A DNA stretch of 64,000 bases, from NCBI GenBank assembly GCA_035363115.1, contig DAOSEM010000001.1, positions 1-64,000 of the forward strand, read 5' to 3'. The stretch's first letter is position 1. Every line of letters begins with the position of its first letter. This DNA comes from Syntrophales bacterium (GTDB lineage: Bacteria > Desulfobacterota > Syntrophia > Syntrophales > PHBD01). The position numbers and the translations under genes are program-made. Below, piece after piece: positions 57,538 through 64,000 of this stretch. Below the pieces are notes generated by a model that did not search any database, had not been told where the DNA came from, and saw nothing but the letters and a program-made list of their open reading frames with translations.

Positions 57538-57552
57538 TGGCACATCCCTTGC
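57538..57552 (+). promoter_or_regulatory. Sigma-54 promoter of amt-glnK
   Basis: TGGCAC-ATCCC-TTGC matches the -24/-12 sigma-54 consensus, with exactly 10 nt between GG and GC. It lies 56 nt before the amt start codon. NtrC-type control by nitrogen status is expected; no clear NtrC-site dyad was found in 57304-57537. Confidence 0.88.
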
Positions 57553-57607
57553 GCTTCCATGTTTCATCAAGGGGAAACCCTATTCTTGCAGTGTGGGAGG
57601 TGTAATC

Positions 57608-58840
57608 ATGAATACCGGCGACACAGCGTGGGTCTTGATTTCCGCGGTCCTGGTCTTTGCCATGACGATTCCCGGTCTGGCCTTCTTTTACGGAGGGCTG
57701 GTCCGGCGAAAAAACGTGCTGTCCATCCTGATGCAGTGTTTCATCGTCATGTGCGTCATCAGTCTGCAGTGGGTGCTGTTCGGCTACTCCCTTTCCTTCG
57801 GGCCCGACACGGGTTCGGGGATCATCGGGGGGCTCCAGTGGGCGGGCCTCAAATCGGTGGGAGGCCAGCCGAACGGGGACTATGCGGCGACGATTCCTCA
57901 CATGGTTTTCATGATCTTCCAGGCCATGTTCGCCGTCATCACACCGGCCCTGATCATCGGGGCCTTCGCCGAGCGGATGAAATTCTCCGCGTTCCTGGTC
58001 TTCACGCTGCTGTGGACGACCCTCGTGTACGACCCGCTGGCCCACTGGGTGTGGGGTACCGGCGGATGGATGAGGAACCTGGGGGGGCTGGATTTTGCCG
58101 GGGGCATCGTCGTCCACGTCAGTTCCGGTGTCTCCGCCCTGGTCCTGTGCATTCTCCTGGGCAGGCGCCTCGGCTACCGGAAATCTCCCTTCCGGCCGCA
58201 CAACCTGCCGTTCACCGTGCTGGGCGGCGCCCTGCTCTGGTTCGGCTGGTTCGGCTTCAACGCCGGCAGCGCCCTGGGGGCGAACGAACTCGCCGCGAAT
58301 GCCTTCGTGACGACGCACATCGCCACGGCGGCGGCGGGGCTGACCTGGGCGCTCATCGAGTGGCAGCAGCATGGGGCGCCGACGGTCCTGGGTACGACCA
58401 CGGGCGCGGTGGCGGGACTGGTCGCCATCACGCCGGCCTGCGGATTCGTGAATCCCATGAATGCGATCTTCATCGGCATCCTGGTGGCGGTCTTCTGCTA
58501 CGTGGCGGTGGCCGTGATCAAGTCCCGTCTCGGGTATGACGATGCGCTGGACGCCTTTGGCGTGCACGGTGTCGGCGGGATCTGGGGAACCATCGCGACG
58601 GGCCTCTTTGCCGAGAAGGCCGTCAATGCCGCAGGAGCGGACGGCCTCTTCTTCGGCGGCGGGCAGCTCATGCCGCAGCTGATCATGGTGGCCGTGGCCC
58701 CGCTGTTCGCCGGCATCATGACCTGGATTCTCTTCAAGGTTGTGGACGCCCTGATCGGCATGCGGGTTCCGGAGAAGGACGAGACCGTCGGCCTCGACCT
58801 GACTCAGCAGAGCGAAGCGGCCTACACGGTTATTGAATAG
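57608..58840 (+). CDS. amt: Ammonium transporter
   Basis: The protein has 410 residues from the ATG at 57608, preceded by GGGAGGTG. Eleven transmembrane helices are visible. The pore twin histidines are in VVHVSSGVSALV and FGVHGVGGIWGTIATG. The conserved IIGAFAERMKFSAF and the outer-gate phenylalanine region are also present. It moves ammonium into the cell and is blocked by unmodified PII. glnK begins 15 nt downstream, the usual pairing. The sigma-54 promoter upstream implies induction by nitrogen limitation. Confidence 0.97.
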   Translation: MNTGDTAWVLISAVLVFAMTIPGLAFFYGGLVRRKNVLSILMQCFIVMCVISLQWVLFGYSLSFGPDTGSGIIGGLQWAGLKSVGGQPNGDYAATIPHMVFMIFQAMFAVITPALIIGAFAERMKFSAFLVFTLLWTTLVYDPLAHWVWGTGGWMRNLGGLDFAGGIVVHVSSGVSALVLCILLGRRLGYRKSPFRPHNLPFTVLGGALLWFGWFGFNAGSALGANELAANAFVTTHIATAAAGLTWALIEWQQHGAPTVLGTTTGAVAGLVAITPACGFVNPMNAIFIGILVAVFCYVAVAVIKSRLGYDDALDAFGVHGVGGIWGTIATGLFAEKAVNAAGADGLFFGGGQLMPQLIMVAVAPLFAGIMTWILFKVVDALIGMRVPEKDETVGLDLTQQSEAAYTVIE

Positions 58841-58855
58841 AAAGGGAGGTTCGCC

Positions 58856-59200
58856 ATGAAATACATCATCGCCATCATTCAGCCCCACAAACTGGACGAG
58901 GTCATGAAGGCCCTGGAAAATGTGCAGATTCCCCTTGTGACCGTCTCCACCGTCCTTGGCCGCGGTCGGCAGAAGGGCGTGACGGAAGTGTATCGCGGGG
59001 CTGTCCGGGAGGCGGGGAGCCTCCTGAAAAAGGTAAAACTGGAGATCGCCGTGAACGAGGACTTCGTCGAGCCTGCCGTCCGGGCGATTACCCAGAGCGC
59101 CCGGACAGGCGAAGTCGGGGACGGCAAGATCTTCATCCTGGATCTGGCCGAGACCATCCGCATCCGCACGAGTGAGCGGGGCGGGGAGGCCATCGGCTGA
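58856..59200 (+). CDS. glnK: PII signal protein (GlnK-type) lacking the T-loop tyrosine
   Basis: This 114-residue trimer-forming PII protein has the N-terminal YIIAIIQPHKLDEVMKALEN, T-loop RGRQKGVTEVYRGAVREAG, and the KVKLEIAVNEDFVEPAV and ARTGEVGDGKIFILDL (B-loop) motifs. In standard GlnK/GlnB the T-loop reads GAEY and Tyr51 is uridylylated. Here the sequence GAVREA has Arg at position 51, so uridylylation by GlnD cannot occur there. Regulation would rely on ATP/ADP and 2-oxoglutarate binding. It sits 15 nt after amt and presumably gates it. Confidence 0.95.
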   Translation: MKYIIAIIQPHKLDEVMKALENVQIPLVTVSTVLGRGRQKGVTEVYRGAVREAGSLLKKVKLEIAVNEDFVEPAVRAITQSARTGEVGDGKIFILDLAETIRIRTSERGGEAIG

Positions 59201-59284
59201 CGGACGGCGCATCACAGGTCCTGAGCGTTCCATCCGGAAACCCGTTTCTTCAACCCGCCGGGCGACCGCCCGGACAGCGCCAAA

Positions 59285-59329
59285 GGAGAGGTCCCCATAC
59301 CCGTACCCCCGGGGAGCGGGGACCTCTCC
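59285..59329 (+). terminator. Terminator of amt-glnK
   Basis: A 12-bp perfect stem (59285-59296 with 59318-59329, ggagaggtcccc/ggggacctctcc) is followed by a T-rich stretch. It lies 85 nt after the glnK stop. The region 59201-59609 otherwise holds only the promoter candidate below. Confidence 0.88.
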
Positions 59330-59381
59330 CTCCTCTTCGTTTTCACGGCATTTTCCATTCCCCGAAGCAAATTTTTCCGAA

Positions 59382-59410
59382 TTGACACCCCGAGGCCGTT
59401 CGGATAAGAG
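59382..59410 (+). promoter_or_regulatory. Candidate promoter of the acyltransferase gene
   Basis: TTGACA (59382-59387), a 17-nt spacer and TAAGAG (59405-59410) lie 200 nt upstream of the acyltransferase start. The -35 is perfect. Confidence 0.5.
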
Positions 59411-59609
59411 GCCCCTCGGAGGGAAATCCAATCTACAGGTGAGGAGGGTGCAGGGAAGCGCAGCAGGCGCCTTGCCGCCCCATTCTGCAATTCCTGCCGT
59501 ACCCTCAACCGTTTTCCGGCCGGTTCATTCGACGGCAGCGGGGATCCCGCGCCGACCCTCCGGGGAAACGGGAAACGGTTCACGATGCATACAGGAGGAG
59601 GAAACCCCC

Positions 59610-60335
59610 GTGGAGATGAAAACCCGTTCCGAGCCGGAGGCCGACACCACCGCCGTCCCTTCGATGTCACCCCCGCGGGAAATGATCGAGGCGCCTGCCC
59701 AGGGGCGCATCATGTCGAGAACCATGTTCGACACGCCCGTCGTGAAGCAGTTCTTCTATGGACTCTCCCTTTTCCTGCTCAGGATCATAGGCTGGAAGAA
59801 AGAGGGGAAGCTTCCGGAGATCCCCAAATTCGTGGTCATTGCGGCGCCCCATACGTCGAACTGGGACTTCCCCCTGACCCTGATGCTCGCCTTCGCCTTC
59901 CGACTGAAGGTGTACTGGATGGGCAAGCACACCCTGTTCCGGGGAGTCATGGGCCCGATCTGCCGCTGGCTCGGAGGAATCGAGGTGGACCGGAGGCAGT
60001 CCACGAACCTGGTGGCCCAGTCCGTTGAACGGTTCCGGACCTCGGAGGTGCTGACCATGATCATTCCCCCCGAGGGGACCCGGAAAAAAGTCCGTTACTG
60101 GAAGACGGGCTTCTATCATATCGCCCACGGCGCAGGGGTTCCCATCTTGCTGGGCTTTATGGATTACCGCCGCAAGGTCGGAGGAGTGGGACCGCTCTTT
60201 CATCCCACCGGGGACATCGAGCAGGACATGGCGGAGATCCGGGCGTTCTATGAGGGCATTACAGGGAAGCGACCCGACCAGTGGAGCCATGAAAGCGTCG
60301 CCGCGAAGACGCGACGGGAGCGGCCTGTAGACTGA
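59610..60335 (+). CDS. 1-acyl-sn-glycerol-3-phosphate acyltransferase family protein
   Basis: The protein has 241 residues from the GTG at 59610 (AGGAGGAGGA 7 nt upstream); an in-frame ATG two codons later is an alternative. The PlsC acyltransferase motifs are AAPHTSNWD (the H-x4-D catalytic pair), GGIEVDRRQS (motif II) and IIPPEGTRKKV (the xPEGTR motif with PPEG for FPEG). It would acylate lysophosphatidate or a related lysolipid at the membrane, with one hydrophobic segment near residue 50. It is monocistronic and ends convergent to the PAS/GGDEF gene, with a 64-nt gap. The substrate lipid is not evident. Confidence 0.88.
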   Translation: MEMKTRSEPEADTTAVPSMSPPREMIEAPAQGRIMSRTMFDTPVVKQFFYGLSLFLLRIIGWKKEGKLPEIPKFVVIAAPHTSNWDFPLTLMLAFAFRLKVYWMGKHTLFRGVMGPICRWLGGIEVDRRQSTNLVAQSVERFRTSEVLTMIIPPEGTRKKVRYWKTGFYHIAHGAGVPILLGFMDYRRKVGGVGPLFHPTGDIEQDMAEIRAFYEGITGKRPDQWSHESVAAKTRRERPVD

Positions 60336-60399
60336 TCCGCCGCCGGAGGACCAGGGGAGGGGAGGTTTCAAGGGGGTGGCGGCCCGCTTCGTTCCAGGC

Positions 60400-63294
60400 T
60401 CAGCCGCTGAAGAAGGCGCACCGGTTCCTGCCTGCCCGCTTCGCCTTGTACATGGCCACATCGGCGTTCCTGAGCAGCGTGTTCATGTCGGTGCCGTGGG
60501 ACGGGTAAAGGGCCGCCCCGATGCTCGTGGTGACCTCCATGACGTGCTCCCCGCAGGTGAAGGGCTCCCGGATGGCCTCCACGGCCTTCTGGCAGATCCA
60601 GAGCGTGTCTTCGTCGCCCCGGACCTCAGGCAGCAGGATGACGAACTCGTCGCCGCCGAAGCGGGCCACCGTGTCCACTCTCCGGAACAGGCCCTTCAGG
60701 CGGGAGCCGACGGCGATCAGGAGCTCGTCCCCGACGGTGTGTCCCAGGGTGTCGTTGATTTCCTTGAAGCGGTCGAGATCCATCATCAGGACGGCCAGGA
60801 CGCCTCCTTCCCGCTCGGCCCGGGCCAGGGCCATCTCCAGGCGGTCCGTGAATAACTGGCGGTTCGGCAGGCCCGTGAGGATGTCGTGGTAGGCCATTTC
60901 CCGGATGGCCTCTTCGGCTTTCTTGCGCTCCGTGGTGTCCCGGGCGATGCTCCGGAATCCCGTGGGAATGCCCTCCGCGTCCCGGATCAGCGTGGCCGAC
61001 ATCTCCACCGTCCTGCGGACGCCGTCCCCGCGCAGGATCTCACACTCAAAGCGGTCCACGGGAGCGCCCGTCTCGAGAATGCCGTCGAACGTCCGGGAGA
61101 CCCTGTGGCTGTTGTCCTCGTCCATGTATCTCTGGAAGTTCATGCCGCGCAGCTCGTCGGCTTCGTATCCCATGATCCGCTGCAGTGAGCCGTTGAAAAA
61201 CGTGAAGTTCCCCTCCAGGTCCACCTCGCAGTACCCGTCCTCGATGTTCTCGATGATGGTCCGGTAGCGCTCCTCGCTCTGCTGGAGAACCTCCTCCATG
61301 CGCTTGCGTTCGCTGATGTCGCGGATGGATTCGATGGCGCCGATGATCCGCCCCTCCCGGTCGTGGAGTGGCGAGACCTTCATGAAGATGTACGCGCCGC
61401 GGCCGCCGTACAGGGCGGGGCAAAAGGCCTCCGCGGTGATCGCGCCACCGTCTTTCCGGACCTGGGAGTAGCGGGTCTCGAGATCGGCGTTGTCCCCCCA
61501 GATCAGATCCATGAGTTGGGGGCGGCGTTCGCCGTAAAAAGGGATCGTATAGGCGTAGTCCCCCCGGCCGATCATCTCGGAGGCCGGGATGCCCGTCATC
61601 TCCTCGATTGCCCGGTTCCAGACGATGACGTTCCCGTCCGCATCGATGGCCAGCGTCGCGTCGGGCAGGAAGCTGATGATGTCGGCCAGCTGCTGCTGTG
61701 ATTCCCGGAGGGCGTTCTCCGCCTTCCGGCGGTCGTCGATGTTCTCCAGGATGCCCTCGTAGTAGAGAACCTGCCCGGAGGGATTCCGGACGCAATTCGC
61801 ATTCATGGACACCCAGAAGGACTCTCCGCTCCTCCTCTGCATCCGGCACTCGAAGCTCCGGACAACCCCTTCCCGCTCCAGGATTTCCTGGAAGCGCTTC
61901 CGGTCCAGGGGGTCCAGAAAGACCTGGGTGGCGATGTCCGTCACGGAGCGGATCATCTGCTCCGGCGTTTCATAGCCGCACATCCGGGCCAGTGCCGGGT
62001 TCATCTGGAGATACCGCCCGTCGGGAGTGCTCTGGAAGATCCCCTCCGCGGCGTGCTCGAAGATGTGCCGGTAGTTCTCCTCGGAGATGCGAAGGCTTTC
62101 CTCGATCCGCCGGCGTTCCGTGACGTCCCGGGAGAGGCCGCAGATTCCCTCGACGTTTCCTCGCTCGTCCCGGATGGGGGTCTTGATGGCGTGGAAGGTA
62201 AGGGAAGTACCCTGGATGCGGTGTGTCAGTTCGTATTCGACACTTTCTCCCGCCAGCACCCGAGTGTCCGTGTCGTCGATGATCTTCTGCGTATCCGGGA
62301 GGGATTCGAAGATCCCGATCTCCGCGTCCTTCCTGCCGAGGAAGGCATCGTTTTGAATCCCGAACCGTTTTCTGAAAAACGCGTTCACCAGAGTATATCG
62401 CCGGTCCGTGTCCTTGATGAAGACAAAATCCTCGATGGAATCGAAGAGGGCCCGGAAGCGTCCTTCGCTCGCCAGCAGGGCATCCTCCGTCGCCCGGCGC
62501 GCCGTGATGTCGTCGAGGAAGTTGAGGGTGGCCGCCTTTCCCTCCCAGTCGATACGGACTCCCTTGAGCTCGACCCACTTGACCGTACCGTCCTTTGTCA
62601 CGACCCGAAACACATAGGAATAGGACGCGGGAACCTCCCCGGCCAGGCGCTGGAGGTGCCGCTCGACCACCATCTGCTGGTCTTCCGGATGGATGAACTC
62701 CAGGAAGGAGTGGGAAATGAACTCTTCTTTTGTGTATCCGGCTATTTCCGTCGATTTCGGGTTGATGTAGCGGATGATGCCGTCCTGGGCCACGAAGATA
62801 GCCTCGTTGGCGTTTTCCGCCAGGTTGCGGTATTTCTCCTCCGATTCGCGCAGGGCCTCTTCGGTCTTCAGGCGTTCCGTGATGTCGATGAAGTGGACCT
62901 GAACGGCGGGCCGGCCCTGATAACGGGTGACGTTGATGTAGGCCTCCGCCGGAAGGATGCTGCCGTCCGGACGGACGATGCGGAGACGGCTGGATGGAGA
63001 GAGGGGCTTCCCCTCCAGCCGTTCGGCCAGGCGGCGCCATACGACGTCGCGGTCCTCCGGGTGCAGAAGCCCGTCCATGCCGGTCCTGGTGAACGCCAGG
63101 AGTTCGTCCCGCCTGCGCCCGGTCATGGCTTCCAGGGCGGGATTGACGACGACGAAGCGTTCGTCCTGAAAAACGAAAATGCCCAGGGGGGAATGTTCCA
63201 GGAGTGGGTCGCCCTCCCCTTGAGAGGCAATCTGCCGGCGGAGGGTCTGCAGCTCCTCGATCAGCCTCGCCTTTGTCTTGCGCCCATTCTCCAC
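60400..63294 (-). CDS. Multi-PAS diguanylate cyclase
   Basis: This 964-residue soluble protein has six PAS/PAC domains in series (about residues 30-150, 155-275, 280-400, 405-525, 530-650 and 660-780), each ending in a typical DITERLK or DVTERRR-type linker. A GGDEF domain follows (about 795-960), with RRVDTVARFGGDEFVILLPE. The RxxD immediately before is an inhibitory c-di-GMP site. No EAL domain follows. The catalytic FGGDEF is intact, so it should make cyclic di-GMP in response to signals bound by the PAS domains. It stands alone, divergent from nothing recognisable; 63295-63580 holds no gene. Confidence 0.93.
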   Translation of the reverse strand: MENGRKTKARLIEELQTLRRQIASQGEGDPLLEHSPLGIFVFQDERFVVVNPALEAMTGRRRDELLAFTRTGMDGLLHPEDRDVVWRRLAERLEGKPLSPSSRLRIVRPDGSILPAEAYINVTRYQGRPAVQVHFIDITERLKTEEALRESEEKYRNLAENANEAIFVAQDGIIRYINPKSTEIAGYTKEEFISHSFLEFIHPEDQQMVVERHLQRLAGEVPASYSYVFRVVTKDGTVKWVELKGVRIDWEGKAATLNFLDDITARRATEDALLASEGRFRALFDSIEDFVFIKDTDRRYTLVNAFFRKRFGIQNDAFLGRKDAEIGIFESLPDTQKIIDDTDTRVLAGESVEYELTHRIQGTSLTFHAIKTPIRDERGNVEGICGLSRDVTERRRIEESLRISEENYRHIFEHAAEGIFQSTPDGRYLQMNPALARMCGYETPEQMIRSVTDIATQVFLDPLDRKRFQEILEREGVVRSFECRMQRRSGESFWVSMNANCVRNPSGQVLYYEGILENIDDRRKAENALRESQQQLADIISFLPDATLAIDADGNVIVWNRAIEEMTGIPASEMIGRGDYAYTIPFYGERRPQLMDLIWGDNADLETRYSQVRKDGGAITAEAFCPALYGGRGAYIFMKVSPLHDREGRIIGAIESIRDISERKRMEEVLQQSEERYRTIIENIEDGYCEVDLEGNFTFFNGSLQRIMGYEADELRGMNFQRYMDEDNSHRVSRTFDGILETGAPVDRFECEILRGDGVRRTVEMSATLIRDAEGIPTGFRSIARDTTERKKAEEAIREMAYHDILTGLPNRQLFTDRLEMALARAEREGGVLAVLMMDLDRFKEINDTLGHTVGDELLIAVGSRLKGLFRRVDTVARFGGDEFVILLPEVRGDEDTLWICQKAVEAIREPFTCGEHVMEVTTSIGAALYPSHGTDMNTLLRNADVAMYKAKRAGRNRCAFFSG

Positions 63295-63580
63295 GGGGCC
63301 TCCTGTCGGGGCGGCTTTTCCGGAGAGGCCGCCCGAAGAGACTTGCAGGACATCCAGGCCGGGATCCCGCGGGGAGCCCGGGTCACGAACAGAACAACGA
63401 TGCGGAAATGACGCTCCTGTGTATCAGAATTGATAGATAAATGCCATCTGTTCAATAAGGATGTCGGGGGCAGGGTTTCTTCCGATACGGCGGGGGTCCG
63501 CCTGCGGGACCCGGGTATGCCCGATGCGACGGAGCACCGGAACACCGGAACGCCGGTTGTCCGGGGAAAAGGAAAGATTC

Positions 63581-64000
63581 TTACGGAATCAGGGTGAGCT
63601 GGACCGGATCCGCCGGCTCGAGGCAGTGCTTGCCGAAGGACTCGGGCGGCGCGACAGGGTATTCCCCGGTGTAGCAGGCGAGGCAGAAGCCGTTGGCCTC
63701 CACGCCCGTGGCGGCCACCATGCCCTCCACGGAGAGGTAATGCACCGAATCGAGGCCGACGAAGCGGGCGATCTCCTCCATGTCGTTCATTTCGGCGGCC
63801 AGAAGTTCCCCCTTGGAGGAGAAGTCGATGCCGTACGGACAGGGGTGGCGCGTCGGGGGGCAGCTCACGGCCATGTGGACCTCCCGGGCGCCGTTGTCCC
63901 GCAGGTTCCGCACCCGGTTGCGGCTGGTCGTGCCCCGGATGATGGAATCCTCCACGATGAGAACGCGCTGTCCCGCGATGAGCGGCCGGACGGGGTTCAG
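63581..64000 (-). CDS. purF: Amidophosphoribosyltransferase, C-terminal part (cut by the window edge)
   Basis: The last 140 codons are seen; the gene continues beyond 64000. The PRPP-binding site is RVLIVEDSIIRGTTSRNRV. Next come AREVHMAVSCPPTRHPCPYG with the conserved PPT and CPYG, then GLDSVHYLSVEGM. The C-terminus contains cysteine pair CLACYTGEYP. PurF makes phosphoribosylamine from PRPP and glutamine, the first step of purine synthesis. The N-terminal glutaminase domain lies outside the window. The stop is at 63581, 286 nt from the PAS/GGDEF gene start. Confidence 0.95.
   Translation of the reverse strand: MNPVRPLIAGQRVLIVEDSIIRGTTSRNRVRNLRDNGAREVHMAVSCPPTRHPCPYGIDFSSKGELLAAEMNDMEEIARFVGLDSVHYLSVEGMVAATGVEANGFCLACYTGEYPVAPPESFGKHCLEPADPVQLTLIP

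Noticed and set aside
57518..59431. 637-codon minus-strand frame opposite amt and glnK
   Set aside because: amt and glnK are unmistakable on the plus strand with ribosome sites and a sigma-54 promoter; the opposite frame is a composition shadow.
1..64000. CRISPR arrays, tRNA and rRNA genes, IS transposases
   Set aside because: No regularly spaced short repeats, no cloverleaf-like tRNA sequence, no rRNA core sequence and no transposase or integrase domain were recognised.

Overview
This 64 kb, GC-rich window is chromosomal DNA of a Gram-negative bacterium. Gene content suggests an anaerobic Desulfobacterota/Syntrophales-type organism, but this is inference, because no rRNA is present. Supporting features are a split F-type ATP synthase operon with paired b and b' genes, an mreBCD-mrdA-rodA-bactofilin cell-shape cluster, LL-diaminopimelate aminotransferase (dapL) with dapF, a BKACE/GntP catabolic cluster and glutaconate-type CoA transferases. 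No tRNA, rRNA or CRISPR array was seen.

Layout. 0.2-13 kb: a small operon with a cereblon-like (CULT) protein and an isochorismatase-fold hydrolase; a catabolic cluster (GntP permease, hydroxyacyl-CoA-type dehydrogenase, ketopantoate-reductase-like enzyme, BKACE) next to a PAS sensor kinase and NarL-type regulator; a DUF3592-like membrane protein; and a two-subunit CoA transferase. 13-26 kb: greA, atpC-D-G-A-H-F-F', then bactofilin, rodA, mrdA, mreD, mreC and mreB. 26-35 kb: ssb, tatA, rodZ-like, suhB, three tandem Hsp20 genes, yjbQ, an HD hydrolase, yggS, maf, a GNAT and an AI-2E-family permease. 35-43 kb: the ilvB-N-C-D operon with an isoleucine-rich leader peptide and attenuator, then hisF, hisH and a radical SAM gene. 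43-51 kb: an MgtE-N/CBS protein with an Nramp-related carrier, a YchF-like GTPase, a DUF362 ferredoxin, an ABHD18-type hydrolase, a zinc-ribbon protein and dapL. 51.7-56.4 kb: an accessory island. 56.4-64 kb: dapF, amt-glnK behind a sigma-54 promoter, an acyltransferase, a PAS/GGDEF protein and the start-truncated purF.

The most distinctive system is a diversity-generating retroelement (DGR) between dapL and dapF. An exported caspase-FGE fusion (51889-53595) carries the variable repeat VR (53471-53592) at its C-terminus. It is followed by avd, the template repeat TR (54042-54163) and a DGR-type reverse transcriptase. VR and TR differ at 11 positions, and every difference falls on a TR adenine. 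Two lesions or oddities stand out: the RT reading frame is broken by one missing C at 54624-54627, and avd has an ATC where its start codon should be. A nucleotidyltransferase (AbiEii-like) gene pair follows.

A second notable signal is a non-coding element present twice (30379-30833 and 47131-47660), each time between convergent genes. It is bounded by inverted, terminator-like repeats and carries a central stem whose sequence differs between the copies while its pairing is kept. A cereblon-type tri-tryptophan protein, a PII protein without the uridylylatable tyrosine, and a possible attenuator in front of the ATP synthase operon are also worth attention.
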